A stretch of 64,000 nucleotides of DNA, taken from positions 93,565,001 to 93,629,000 of the forward strand of contig CM059582.1 of NCBI GenBank assembly GCA_030407085.1. Direction: 5' to 3'. Source of the DNA: Trichopria drosophilae. Taxonomy: Eukaryota > Arthropoda > Insecta > Hymenoptera > Diapriidae. A program made the translations under genes and the position numbers. The notes beneath the pieces are model-generated. The model worked only from the letters and a program-made list of their open reading frames with translations. It was not told the DNA's origin and ran no database searches. Positions within the stretch are counted from its first letter, which is position 1. Each line of letters begins with the position of its first letter. Below are positions 10,481 to 22,235 of this stretch, piece after piece.

Positions 10481-11974
10481 GTGTTTTTGAATTGTAATTG
10501 TTTCACGATTAGATAAGTAGATGTGTGCTTCATCTGTAACATGAAACCTGAACGACACGTTCATTTTTATATACTGACGGATAAACATTTTTCAACAAAT
10601 GTCTTCCACCGATCGTTAACAATAGCACGCATTTATTCTTAAAATATAATCAAATTGTTTATTAATAATAATATTTGAAAGTTTCTATAGCTAATAGATA
10701 TGATCCAAATTTCTCTTTTATTTCACTAACTGAAAGATGACGTTGCTGCAACCTGATAAATGCCGATTAAAAAAAAACTTGACGCTTCCACACCATTTTA
10801 GCGCAGACCAAACCTATTGGACAACATTCCTTTTTATATTGTCTAATCATAAAAAAATGGCAATTTTTCAAAATATGACCGCAATTTGTTAATTTTCAAA
10901 CTGTATAAAATTTCAAAATGGCCATGAAAGAACATTTTAAACACTACTAAATTAAGAAAACGGAATGCTAATATATCGATTTTTAATGGAAATAGAGAGA
11001 TTTCAATATAATTTCCTACTTGTTTGGCAAAAATGAAATCACCAGCGAAATTTTTGTGCAGGCCGTAACTTCACGAAAAATTTTTTGTTTCCAAAACGAA
11101 AAAATACGTATCTCTTTATTTACCCAAAAGAACAATAAAAATCGTATAAAACATGAGTTTGAATTTTAAATTTATTTTCATTGCATGATTTGAAATGGAA
11201 TATTGGTCACCTACAATATTCGTTTTCTAAATCTTTATATATTTATGGTGTTATGGAATATATTCTTTATATCAATAATTTCCATTTAAAATCCAAATTA
11301 ATTACATTAGAAAGTGTTAATTAAGGCCCATGCCTACCACAGCACAGATGGCGCGAAACTAACTATTGAAAATAAGATATATGCCAAAAATTAAATATCC
11401 CTGTATTTTGGTTTTTAAAAAATACTTGTTTATAACAATTTGTTATCAAGAATTTCGTCAAAAGTGGTTTTAGGGGAAATCTGACTGCGCCAATCGATTT
11501 TACGGGAAAAATTAGATGCTAATCATTGGAAGTAAGATATGTCAAAAATAAAATACCTGGTTTTTTTGTTTATAAAAAATAATTATTTATAACAATTTAT
11601 TGGTAAAGAATATACGGAAATTGTATACTTTTCTGTAATAATGTGGATTTACATTGTTTTCCATTGTCAACTGTCGCTAAATATTTAGAAAAATTACAGA
11701 TTTTTGTTGATACAGCCCGCAACAACTTTTAGGTTGATGAGTAAATAATGCAAAGAACCATCGGAAACCTGCCAGAGAATTATAAGAAGTGCATTTACAA
11801 AAAAAAAATGATATCCATGTAAATATGCATATTATTGATTATTATTTCATAATTATTTCAACATTACTTCCTAAATAATTGAAATATGCATTTCAATTGA
11901 ACATTTTATATGCAATGAGAGATGATATCATTCCATCTATTTACTATGTCGTTTTGAGGCAGATCCGCAACCTA

Positions 11975-11975
<1 letters not shown>

Positions 11976-12006
<31 letters not shown>
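11976..12006. repeat. (TA)n microsatellite
   Basis: Uninterrupted TA dinucleotides, directly visible. Confidence 0.85.
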
Positions 12007-12010
<4 letters not shown>

Positions 12011-12936
12011 TGTGTTATTCACATATATGCACCCATATACTTTTTTAGGCATGTCTAAGAAGTGTACTACTGATGGTAAATGTTTTTTAATTTTCTATGC
12101 AGAAGTCTAATATTACATATTAAAATTTAGTATTTATTAATAAAGACTCAAACTTTGTTTGGCGAAAAAAATGTACAATTTGACTAATACAAATGTATTT
12201 TGTCTTACAATTTTTAATATTTTTCAACGATGATTTTTTTTCTATGCATATTTTGTAATTTTAAACTTCTCACGTGGATTTGAAAAAAGTGGTAAAGAAT
12301 GGAAAATTATGAACTGATAAAAAATTACAATTTGGACATTTGTACCACTCTATATGTTTTTAGGTCGAAAATGATGAAGAAAAGAAATAAAACCTTAGCT
12401 GAAAATTAAAATATAACTATACATATACTAATGTTACATATTTGCAAAAAAAGTTTTAGCCATCTATTCTATGCGATAACTTCATGTAGAAACGATTTTC
12501 CGAAGAAGACGCACGAGTTACTTCGTCCGCGGTCCGAATCCGTCGGATAGCCGGGAGAGAGAAATTCTATCGCAAGAAAAAAAATGAGCTTCGCCGTCGA
12601 AACTATCGGACGATACATATATATGTATGCTACAGCACCGATTTTCGGGATGCTCTTGGCGATCTCGGCCAACTTCGGCCTTCCTCGCGACATGTATGAA
12701 TATCGTTTGTCCTATATATGTGTATACGTACACATGTAAACAAAATTGTGGGGCCCCGGTAAGAACCCTTCGAGAAAATCTTTGATACGGTCCTGACGAG
12801 AGAACGAAAGTCGAACTTCGTAATATCGTCGGCAGATGTCACTCCAATCAGTGCACTTAAAAGTTGTAGGCGTCGCTACAGTCAAATCTGACTTCCGATT
12901 TTTTGGAAGAACACCCTTAATACCCGCATATATTTC

Positions 12937-13140
12937 GGTCAATTCGTAACATCGCGTTTGTGTATATTGCAATTCTACCATAAATATAAATCTCTCGAAA
13001 ATAAATGCTAGCTTGTTCGAAAACGATTGTGTATATACAATGTAGTCCTGACAAGATACGCTTCGTAAAAGTTAAAGACCCGATAAAATACAGCACACAT
13101 ACTCAATTTTATTTTTCTATTCAGATGTCATTATATTAAA
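12937..13140 (+). repeat. Direct repeat R, copy 1
   Basis: About 205 bp matching 14873-15078 in the same orientation. Shared pieces include CTCGAAAATAA, ACAATGTAGTCCTGA and GTTAAAGACCCGATAAAATAC. Confidence 0.7.
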
Positions 13141-13630
13141 AAATGTTTTATGGCGAACAATTTGTAACAGGATGTTTTATATTACTTTCCCATACTGAAC
13201 AGGAAACTGGTTATCATCCTTCGTTCCAGGTCATTCCTGCCTAAAGAATTTAGTCCTGATAAGACCCCTGCAAAAACTGAAGCATTACGCAAGCATCAAA
13301 AGGTGCTCCTTATGGTACGCTTATGGTACGCTTAATTAACCCTTTGCGCTTCTTTAAGCGTGACTTAAGGGTGAATTTGCACCACATTTTTGGCAGGAAT
13401 ACGCTGCGTATACGTTTCAGACCCTATAAAATACGTCCATTATGTGCATTTTATCTGTTGACGAATCTTTTTTATGAAGGACATAATTTAACGACTGAAT
13501 TTTATATTTTTCTGAATGATTGCAGTTATTTAATTCACTAATCATTACGTGTTTCGACTAGGTAGCGACATTTAATAGAAACCTCCACCAAAATGGGATG
13601 AAACATACATTTTAATCACTTTCTTAGATA

Positions 13631-14050
13631 CACGGAGAGACTGCTCGTTTGGCTGCGGTACGATGTTATCCGAGGGAGTCCCGAATGTTAGGCACTGCAC
13701 GTTCCCCATTTTCGGACCGCAGCCAGCCGAAAATTGGTTCAGGGCTATCCGATAGTTGGCGTGCTGGTGACATGCGTATAGTCGTAGCGTAACGCGATAT
13801 TTCGGACCGTTACACAACAACGTATGTCGGATTCTCGGTTACCGCGCAATATAATTGTATGTATATGTCAAAGTACTGCGAGCCCTGGTACGATTTTTCG
13901 TATTTCCGCGCATCAACATTTTTGGCTGGCAGCGGTCCTGAAAAATTCCGACTTCTCCCGTCAGAACAATCGGTCTGCGCCGGTATCTTACCTACCGTGG
14001 CCCTGCTATACTCTGAATAGTCTGGCACCTGTACGAAGAGTCTCTCCGTG
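13631..14050. mobile_element. TA-flanked MITE, 420 bp
   Basis: Terminal inverted repeats CACGGAGAGACTGCTCG (left) and CGAAGAGTCTCTCCGTG (right) are flanked by TA on both sides (13629-13630 and 14051-14052). This is the duplication made by Tc1/mariner-type transposases. The inside is GC-richer than its surroundings and overlapping frames on both strands look fortuitous. A non-autonomous Tc1/mariner-like element is the best reading. Confidence 0.65.
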
Positions 14051-14052
14051 TA

Positions 14053-14872
14053 CCGTGCTAGAGGCGTCACATGCGAAATAATTGGTTAATAAGTTTATAA
14101 GTTGGGTGGTGTTTCGCGCTCACGGACTCATCAGTGGGGCTATGCGGGCGGGCTCTCCCCCAGACAATGATCACCAATATTGTGAAATATTTATAAAGAA
14201 ATCTTAATATTTTACATGCAAATGTTCACACACCCACAGATGAAGTCGATGAGCTGCCATCTCAGGACTGGATGCCAACCATCTTGCCTTCCAGGCCGTC
14301 TTCTTTTCCAGAGCCAACCCTTACAAAAACAACACTCGACCAAAACAACAACGATTTACCCCTTACCTCTAATTCTTCATAACGTATCTATTTTCTATTG
14401 GCAACATCCTACCCCATAAATTTAAGGACACTTAAATTTCTAACTATTCTGACGTTAATCAACTAGCAGCCCGAGACACAACACGCGGCCTGACCCAATA
14501 TTAATGAACCCGACATGAAGTCTCGTCAAAGCGCGCACATATAACATAATAGACCGAGGAGTACAGGTCTTCCATCATACCACAAAGAAATATTTAAAAT
14601 CGAGACAAAGCTGAAGCAAAGACTGAATTCTGAAATTATGTACGAAATTGACAGAAAGTATAAGATGTAATGTGAATAAGTTCACTTAGCGAGGCTGGAT
14701 TCATGCATTATACATTAGACGACTTTATGACGCAATCACTTCAAGCACCTGTCTTTACGGTGTCATAAATGGGCTCGTACATATACTCAATTATTCATGA
14801 CGTATCAATACGATACTTTTTCAAAATGTGCACTTTCCTCATAGACGTTGATTACATTAATAACCGAATCTA
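14053..14872. other. Unassigned sequence
   Basis: No gene or repeat was recognised. It is slightly less AT-rich than its neighbours, with several short frames and no recognisable domain. Confidence 0.35.
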
Positions 14873-15078
14873 ATTCGGCTAATTCGTAACATCAAGTTTA
14901 TATAGATTGCATTTCTATCCTAAAGAGAAATTTCTCGAAAATAAGTACTAGCTTGACAGACAAAGATCGGGCGCATACAATGTAGTCCTGATAAGATACG
15001 CGTCATGTAAGTTAAAGACCCGATAAAATACGGTACACGTAGTCAATTTTCTTTTTCTGTACAGATGCTCATTATATT
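14873..15078 (+). repeat. Direct repeat R, copy 2
   Basis: Same-orientation copy of 12937-13140, visibly diverged. The two copies bracket the 420-bp MITE. Confidence 0.7.
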
Positions 15079-15477
15079 GCAAATAATGTTGAATACGGCA
15101 AATTTATAGTAGGGTGTGATTATTTTACTTTACTGTACTTAATTTACGGAATGTAAGTTATTTTATTCATCCATACATTATGTATATGTTTCACCTGTGT
15201 TCCGATACTCTCTGCTTCATATTAACAAATGCGTACATCTGTGGTCCTGATAAAATACGCTAGGCATATAATTGGCCCAGAATGAAGGTCCCGATAAAAT
15301 ACCGCATGTATAAGTAGTCCCGATAAAATACATTACGTATAAATAGTCCCGATAATTTTTCCGCGAAACTAAGAAGTACATTAAAAACTACTTTCAGTCG
15401 TGGATTAAGCAGGGTATTTTTACTTAATGTATGCACTTTAATTATTATGTACACTTAGGTCCCGATAAAATACGTTA

Positions 15478-15480
<3 letters not shown>

Positions 15481-15556
<76 letters not shown>
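15481..15556. repeat. (AT)n microsatellite, 76 bp
   Basis: A pure AT dinucleotide run starting right after the last GTCCYGATAARATAC motif. Poly-Ile/Tyr reading frames across it are artefacts. Confidence 0.95.
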
Positions 15557-15558
<2 letters not shown>

Positions 15559-17636
15559 ACATACATGCCACATATTGCATTTTTCGCCGAAAATATATGT
15601 ACATTTATTGAGCATATATTATGTCGTATATATTTATTTTCCGTGCGGGTAAAAAAAGTAAAACATAAATAAATAATCAATGTAAATAAGCTAATAATAA
15701 TCATGCCTAACTATATAAAAAATGCATAGACCTTTTATGAAATTCTTAAATAAAAACCTAAGCGAATTAGTAGGCAAGGGGCGCTGCGCCCCGGTCTCGG
15801 CCGACTTCTAGCACGCTGGGCGCGTATATACGTCGACTTTCGAAAATTCATATCCTTTTTTGGGATCGAGTGCACTCAAATATTTTTACACGATCGTTTA
15901 GTGTATACTTTAAGGAATATTTTCAAAGAAAAAATTGTTGTTTAACGCAAGGAGAAGTCGGTTTAATAGTCATTTGTTTATTGCAAAATTAATTTGTTAA
16001 TAATAAATTACATTTTTTCCCTGCAAACGATATGGTTTTCTACTATACTACTAATTATGATCCTGCCATTCAGTTTTCATTAATTTTTATCAATTAGTTG
16101 CTGAGAAATTGTCATTTAAAAAAAAATCGCCTTAAAATTCAATTGTTGATAACTTTTGAAAAAATTAATATTTTTTAAAAATATTTGGGGATATTTCTTA
16201 TAACATATGGAACTATCTTCAGAAGTCGTCAATAAAAAATAGGAAATTCGATGGCTTGATTTTTGGTGGCCCACTTCAGAAAGTTTGACTCTTTATTAAA
16301 TAATTGGATACCTACAGCCCGTGAGCACTATAGCAGAAAGGGCCGAATAAGGGTTTTTATATATCTGCATTCGAGTACATGAACTGCAATGTGCGATTCA
16401 ATGAGTGTTCAATGTTCATAAAAATTCCTCTAGGTATGACGCAACTAACACCTACACAGGTAAATGTAGAAACATTGCTTTGACGTTGTAGGTTTTGGGT
16501 CTTTCAGTTGTCTAACAAATGACGTAATTTTGATGACATTGGAAAAGTGTATAAACACCTTGGTACACAGTCGTTATTTTCCCGACGTGTCTTAACAGCA
16601 TTAATTCTGTCAGCAACACTGCTTTGTTGTCCTTTTGTCACATATTTATTAAGTAAACAAGGATGCCAAAACAGTATTTGTGACAAAATAACGTCGTTAT
16701 GGGTTCAATTTTTATGGAAACGTATTATTCATGAGCCCTTTTCATCCAAAAATGGACGTATTTAGCCCTTTTGGCAAAAAAAAAAATTTTAAGCCCGTAA
16801 AAAAATGGTTTCCGACGACCCTTTTTGAAGGCACACGTACACAGGCTTTACGTGTGTTAGTGAGTACTACAAAAACGATTAACTTCGCGGTTGAGCGAGT
16901 CTCGAACCGTTGTCGAGCATTAAGAGTGGGAGTAAAGGGGAAGTAGAGAATAAGGGAAACCGCCGCCTTTTTGAAAAAACTGCAGTATGCAATAAGAGAG
17001 ACTCTACTGTATATATCAACGACATTTTATTCATAGAATAATATCACACTTAACCTATATTATGTATCAACCAAATGTTCGTTTTTTATTTTATTGCAAC
17101 CATTTTGTATGTGTTCGGTTCCCAAAATAAATTTTTTAGTATATCTGCATTTACTGTCTATTTTGTAACGATTCCGGTCATAATTTAATAGTTTTTTAGA
17201 ATCGTACATAACATAAAAATTAAAATACGTCAATATCATTAATAAAATTGTAGATTGGAATCATTGGTGCTGAAATAATAAAAGTCATTATATTTTGTCA
17301 TTCAATTAGTTTTGTATTTGCATAATTTGAATTTTACATAATCGATCTCGTCCATAAACAATTCATTACACACATGATACAAACACACTCGAAGTCAAAA
17401 ACCGCGAATAAAAAATAAGAGTCATAAGAACAATAAAATTATCGAGTCTTTTGTAAATTGCTTGTAACTGTCATCGTCAATAAAATTTTGTCAATTATCG
17501 TCAACGGAATAAGTTACGCGGAATTAAATAATTTAGCACGGGAAAAACGCGTTCACACATTCACTGCATACACATACATAAGTATAATCACGTAAATATT
17601 TGGCATTACGTAACATAGAAGTATACACAATATTAT
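15557..17636. other. AT-rich unassigned sequence
   Basis: No gene is supported. A small GC-rich palindrome, GGGGCGCTGCGCCCC, sits at 15779-15793. Near 16890-16915 the minus strand has a B-box-like GGTTCGAGACTC without a convincing A box. Confidence 0.4.
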
Positions 17637-18043
17637 TCATTTATTATACGGACGGAAGAGAAATAGGCTTACGTAATCTTCTTGGTCCATTCGGCGTCGT
17701 TCATTCTTCTCGTCCGGATTTTTCCATTCGTCTCGTAGTTCGATGATTCGGCTACTGTCACCTCGTGAATCCCAAAATGTTGTCGCACTCCTTCGCGACC
17801 ACGAAGGAGGGGACCAGCAGCCTCTTTTTGGAACCGGGACGAACGGAGTGCCGTCGTCGTTCCGTAGAAATTCCTTCTTCAAAAATTGATCCTCGCCGCC
17901 TCCAATGAATTATTGAATCGATGTTGCTGGCTGATGAATAGTGTGGGCCCACTTCGAATTACCGGAGCAATCATCGAGGTACAGTCGTCGAGGTAGGCAG
18001 CGAGTCGTCCAGGAAAAGTCACGAAGAAGTCAAGAAGGAAGAG

Positions 18044-18088
18044 GATACTTACCGATGCCAGCTCTTATAATACCTCGGTAAGTATCCC
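18044..18088. other. 13-bp perfect inverted repeat with splice-donor-like arms
   Basis: GGATACTTACCGA (18044-18056) and TCGGTAAGTATCC (18076-18088) are exact inverses around a 19-base spacer. Each arm reads CGGTAAGTATCC outward on one strand, a good 5' splice-site consensus on both strands. Confidence 0.6.
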
Positions 18089-18485
18089 CGTGTCCAATAA
18101 TGTCGCCGAGTTCCTTTTTTACGCTGAATCGGGACGGGAACTGTCAAACATTCAAATGTCATTTGATTGACTTGAATTTGACAGCCCGCCCCTCATTTGA
18201 ATTTGGAGCGCATGCGCGCCATCGCGGCGACACATGCAGCTCCGAGCTTGGAACTGGGCCCGTCGTTGCCCACTCTCCATTTTTGCACGGCCAGGGCGCC
18301 GTTGCCCCTCTTCTGCGCATGTAGAGGCGCACCAGCGCCAGCGTCTCGTCGTTGCGCGCATACTGAATCCGCGCTCCCGCCCGCCGATCCCACGTGGGCT
18401 TGGGATCACCACGGCCGACCGACCGGCGAGTGCGCGCATCGCGTTCTCTGCATTTTCTTCATTTTCCGCGTTCCTGTCGTTATTT

Positions 18486-18531
18486 TGCTTGCCAGCGTAT
18501 AGTCCGCGAATTCTACACTAGCTGGCAAGCA
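18486..18531. other. 11-bp perfect inverted repeat
   Basis: TGCTTGCCAGC (18486-18496) and GCTGGCAAGCA (18521-18531) flank a 24-base spacer within the GC-rich block. Function unknown. Confidence 0.6.
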
Positions 18532-18716
18532 CGTCGATATAATTTTCGGAACGGTCCTCTTTCTCTCCGTCGCTCTTTCTCTTCCGCGCGCGGTTAGTTT
18601 AAACGACTCGTTACAATTTTGTGTTTAGGTTTAGGATATAGTGCATATCCCAGTAAACGGAAATGAATTTAAATGGATTCAAATTTTGAATGCATTTTTA
18701 TTCATTTATATTCTGG

Positions 18717-19433
18717 AAGCGACAAATTACCTCGGGCTCGCCTATACGGTTACCCCCCAATTTGGAAATCTCGATTAGAAATCGTGGAGAAAAGTGAAGG
18801 GATAAACCGTGCGAGCTTACAAGGGACCCGCTTAGTGTCCTCCTCGAAGAGTCGAACAATCCGCGGGGTTGCAGCGCATCAGGAGTCCAACACAAGCTAC
18901 TTTTTATGTAATCCTGTGACAACACCCACTGAGCAGATCTGCCATAGATATCTACTATTGAGAAAGTTTAGCGATCAATGTTCAGCTGAGCCATCACTAG
19001 CACACACTTCCGTCGCGAAGGTCCCGAGTTCGAATCCCCGTCCGTGCAATTTTCTCTGCTTATGTCCAGTGTGGAATAACCGGGGAACCTTGCTGGGCGA
19101 AAGTAGGAATTCGGGACCGCTGCCGACCCCCGTCGACAGTTATCGGTACCGTCAGTGTCTTATCCGCGGTCGGTACGTCGTGGGTCTTATCTCGGATAAA
19201 GACGGGATAAGCTCCGCATTGTACTCGCTATGGCACAGACCGCCGAATCTGCTGGTGGTACCGATATTGAGTAGGGGGGACTGGCTCTGGGTGGGCGTTG
19301 TGTGTGTATCTGCCTAGTCCTGTCATGTACTGTCTGTCTTTGTCCTGTACCTCTCCACCCGAGAGCCGACCCGCAAATAGATAAATTCGTCATTAACGGA
19401 GGGGGGGGGGGGATTTCCTGTCCTTTTTTTTTG
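18717..19433 (+). mobile_element. tRNA-derived SINE K, + copy, with 15-bp target duplication
   Basis: A 15-bp direct repeat TCATTTATATTCTGG flanks the insert (18702-18716 and 19434-19448), typical of target-primed retrotransposition. Within it a pol III B-box (GAGTTCGAATCCCC) lies at about 19028. From about 18967 onward the sequence matches the reverse complement of 26855-27323. The 3' end is a poly-G run followed by CCTGTCC and a T run. The first ~250 bp (18717-18966) have no counterpart in the other copy and may be a longer 5' version, a fused RNA or an earlier insertion. Confidence 0.75.
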
Positions 19434-19448
19434 TCATTTATATTCTGG

Positions 19449-19934
19449 TTTTTATTCATTTTTATTTTGGTTTTAATGCAACAAATATTATATTGCTTTT
19501 AACCGAGGTTTGGGATATCGGATACGCATTTACTACTTTATTTAAAATTAAAAATACAACGTAGAAAATGTAGTATGTCAACGGCATTTTATTAAAGTTC
19601 GATATGACCTCGATTATAACATTGGTCGTAATTTGATTTTTAAAAAAAATCTAATATGAAAATTAATATAATTTGTAATGTATATTACACACTTTCAAAA
19701 TTTCATAATGTTTAATCCGTTATGCTCATTGCTAGGACAGCAGCGGTACTTGGCAATTTTCTTGTTTTTAAAAATTTGTTAGAAATAATTGCATTATAGC
19801 CCTGAACTAAAAACACTAAAGTGGGCCCATATTTCTCGATTTGTATTTAAAAATAGTAGTTGGCTGAAAATTTGGAAACGGGCTTATCTTGTACTTTTTA
19901 CTGTCTCCAAAGCCCTCATCCGTACAAGCTGCTA
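19449..19934. other. AT-rich unassigned sequence
   Basis: No gene or repeat was recognised between the SINE and repeat A. Confidence 0.4.
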
Positions 19935-20272
19935 TGTGTCCAAAAAATAGGTTTTTCTAAAATAACTCGAAAAATATCACTTTAAACGAAAAGAAGAAAG
20001 ATACAAAAATTGTAACTAGGGAAATTCCGCACAATTTTATTTTTTAAAAAAACTTGTTGAAACTACGATCAATAGAAGCCGAGAGATTTTTTTCAAATAT
20101 TGGCAGTTTTGCCGATCAACTGTAATGAGCGCGAGGATCGCGCGTTTTTACCTTATAAATAAAAAATAACCATTCGGATCGCAAAATGCTTCAAATAAAA
20201 GTTGTAGAGTATTAAATTACAAACAATTTTCTTTTTTTTATGTAATGCAGAACGGTTAAAGATACGGAATAC
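19935..20272 (-). repeat. Dispersed repeat A, copy 2
   Basis: The reverse complement matches 2345-2667, including the ends. It abuts the truncated left edge of the BEL-1 fragment. Confidence 0.7.
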
Positions 20273-20286
20273 CCCACCTTAGAGTA

Positions 20287-20600
20287 TTGCAGAATTTTTT
20301 ATTATCTCGGTCACGTGCCTTAGAATCGGTTGGCTCCCATTCAATAAAAAACTCAGCGTCAAATACAGGAGCGACTTCAAACAAGCTGAAAGCTTTCTCG
20401 CAATCGGTACACGTTATAACGGAAACGCGCGTGTGCGTCCTGTGCCACGGGGCACATACGTTGAACAGATGCGCGCGTTTTAAAGAGATGACGGTTGTGA
20501 ATCGTCAGGACTTCGTGAAAAGGCAAAAATTATGTTGCAATTGCCTGGCGGCACATGCGTTTTCGACGTGTTCATGTAATTCACGTGTTTCAAATGCAAA
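20287..20600 (+). pseudogene. BEL-1 Gag C-terminus with zinc knuckles
   Basis: About 105 meaningful codons. The first Met shown is not a true start, because N-terminal Gag is missing. The knuckle CVLCHGAHTLNRC is at residues 50-62 and a second Cys-rich motif (CCNCLAAHAFSTC) at 83-95, the nucleocapsid pattern of BEL/Pao Gag. The third knuckle (CKCKNKHH) appears in the next frame, so a frameshift lies at about 20580-20590. The open frame runs on to 21018 but makes no sense after that point. In a working element this part would package the RNA genome. Confidence 0.75.
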
Positions 20601-20615
20601 AATAAACATCACACG

Positions 20616-22235
20616 ATGCTGCACCGATCGTCGGAACCGTCGGCGGACCGGATGTCCTCGTCTCCCTCTGAGACTCTCGCTACATCTAGTTCATCCGTGC
20701 CAGACCCGGAGACGGTGCAAACGCACTTTGCGTCAAATGTCAGCGTTTCAAAAGTGCTTCTGGCCACAGCCACGGTATCGGTTCATTCGTCAAACGGTCG
20801 GACCGCAAAGGTTCGCGCGCTCTTCGACCAAGGCTCAACTTGGACACTCGTTTCGGATCGTGTGGCTCATGCGCTGGGTGCGCGACTCACACGTGCCTTC
20901 ACGCCAGTATCTGGTGTCGGTGGAATTTCTGCCGGTGTCGCCAGACACACGGCGTCCCTGTCAATTTCTGTTGCTGATAATATCACACCGTGCTTCGAGA
21001 CAAATGCGATTGTGTTGAAAGAACTGACGTCGTATGCGCCGCGGCTACAATGGTCACCGGTTCAATGGCTGCATTTGCACAACCTGAAACTCGCGGACGG
21101 AAATCCGTGCGACTCAACACGAATCGATTTAATAATCGGAGCCGACCTTTACGGCTCCATCACTCTAGACGGGCTCATCAAGGGTCTTCCAGATCAACCT
21201 ATTGCACAAAACTCCGTATTCGGGTGGATTCTGTTTGGCGGGGCAGCGGGATTGACCTCTTCCGCCTCTGATCGAGCTCAGGTGCACAAGTGCTGTACGC
21301 AGCTACCGCTATCAAACTTACTCTCTCGTTTCTGGGAAATAGAGGAACTTCCCAACGAAAAACCCATATCGGAAGAAAATGCACAAAGTGAAACACATTT
21401 TGTCGCTACTCATTCCCGAATGCCAGATGGCAAATATGTAGTCCGGCTCCCCTTTCGAGTCAACCCTCCTAATTTTGGCGCATCTGCCAACACGGCCACT
21501 CGTGTGTTCGAAGCGCAAGAACGCAGGTTAGTTCGGAAGCCTACTGAATATTTACTGTATCGCGAATCCATAACCGATTATTTGCTTCAAAATCATATGG
21601 AGCCTGTTTCCAGCACGATTTCGGCCAAAAACTCCTTTTACTTGCCGCATCACGGTATCAAAAAGGAAAGCAGCTCAACCACAAAATTAAGGGTGGTTTT
21701 TAATGCGTCGAGCAAATCGTCGAATTCTAAGTCTTTAAACGATAATCTCCTCACTTGTGCTAAGCTACAAGCCAATATTCCTGCAGTTCTTCTGCAATGG
21801 CGATTTCCCTGCCTCGTTTTCTGTGCAGATATTGCTCAGATGTATCGGCAGATCTGGGTACATCCGGAAGATCGCGATTATCAACGTCTTGTCTGGCGAG
21901 ATGAACCCAAACAGCCCATTCAGCACTACCGGTTGAACACCGTGACTTTTGGTGTTTCATGCGCGCCTTTTTTGGCGCTTCGAGTTTTGCAGCAATCACT
22001 GCATGACAAGGATGAAAGATTCCCTCTCGCCGCGGCCAGTTTGCAGACTGGGATATACGTCGATGACTGCCTGTTCGGCCCGACGATCTTCCTTCTGCTC
22101 GTCAAGTGCGCCTCCACGCAGTTAACCTTCTTCGAAGCGGAGGTTTCAACCTGCGAAAGTGGGCCAGCAATTCACCACATCTGCTCGTGGACATCAATCC
22201 CGATAACCACGGACTCGCGTGGGATAAACCCTTGA
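20616..22235 (+). pseudogene. BEL-1 protease and reverse transcriptase
   Basis: A 539-codon frame, real up to about residue 488. The retropepsin motif is ALFDQGSTWTLVS (D71), with the second part of the protease (IDLIIGADLY) near 170-180. Reverse transcriptase begins around 340. The fingers motif is TTKLRVVFNASS (355-366), the first catalytic Asp is in CADIAQMYRQ (D405), and the YVDD box is intact at 481-484. Just after it, near 22085, the frame changes and the continuation (FNLRKW) is in the next frame. The last ~50 codons of this frame are therefore out-of-frame noise. BEL/Pao RT copies the element RNA into DNA. Confidence 0.85.

Larger units (their letters stand above)
9268..11208. mobile_element. 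Foldback DNA transposon C nested in repeat B
   Basis: The ends are inverted repeats (GACCAATCCCATTTCAAATC at 9268; ATTTGAAATGGAATATTGGTC ends at 11208). Long arms continue inward, such as GCGCTAAAATGGTGTGAAAG at 9993 against its inverse at 10786-10806. ACCT flanks both ends (9264-9267 and 11209-11212). Copy 2 of repeat B lacks the insert and reads through as CCACCTTCAATATTCG near 46760, so the empty site is seen directly. No transposase frame is present. Confidence 0.8.
8240..12650. mobile_element. Foldback repeat B, copy 1 (interrupted by element C)
   Basis: The left half (about 8500-9260) is an imperfect inverted copy of the right half (about 11213-12330). For example, the segment around ATATGCATATTTACATGGAT near 8757 returns inverted near 11817-11830, and CGTTGAAAATGATTAAAAATTG near 8538 returns inverted near 12215-12235. 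A second copy lies at 33455-33656 plus 45887-47913, split by Gypsy-env. Both copies share a GC-richer ~150-bp block near the right side (12460-12616 and 47745-47896) containing ATGAGCTTCGCCGTCGAAAC. No transposase is encoded. Outer ends are approximate. Confidence 0.65.
13045..15474 (+). repeat. Cluster of 11 GTCCYGATAARATAC-type motifs
   Basis: Matches or near-matches, all on the + strand, start at 13045, 13077, 13253, 13420, 14985, 15017, 15244, 15288, 15317, 15346 and 15459. Five of them (15244-15459) follow closely at 29-113 bp intervals. Some lie within direct repeat R, others outside it. Confidence 0.7.
17637..18701. other. GC-richer, CpG-containing unassigned block
   Basis: The composition rises well above the AT-rich background, especially 18180-18600, with many CpG and several overlapping frames on both strands, none with a recognisable domain. 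It could be a promoter/CpG-type region, or LTR or leader sequence of an unrecognised retroelement: on the minus strand a sequence ending ...ACAACA is followed by TTTTGGGATTCACGAGG at about 17780, which vaguely resembles an LTR end plus primer site. Two perfect inverted repeats are listed separately. Confidence 0.35.

Noticed and set aside
12469..12981. Cluster of four overlapping short frames on the minus strand
   Set aside because: They overlap in different frames, lie at the edge of foldback repeat B, and the second copy (47745-47900) does not preserve them.
13572..14081. Overlapping frames on both strands
   Set aside because: They fall across the 420-bp TA-flanked MITE and reflect its higher GC, not coding.
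15431..15704. Tyr/Ile repeat proteins on both strands
   Set aside because: Pure translation of the (AT)n microsatellite.
16885..16920. Minus-strand tRNA-like B-box (GGTTCGAGACTC)
   Set aside because: No convincing A box, acceptor stem or terminator at the right distance.
17637..17952. Two overlapping ~64-81-codon frames on the minus strand
   Set aside because: No recognisable domain and mutually overlapping; noted instead as a possible LTR/leader or promoter region.
18673..19317. 214-codon open frame
   Set aside because: It runs through the SINE head and body and its target duplication; no domain, and the copy at 26855 has no such frame.
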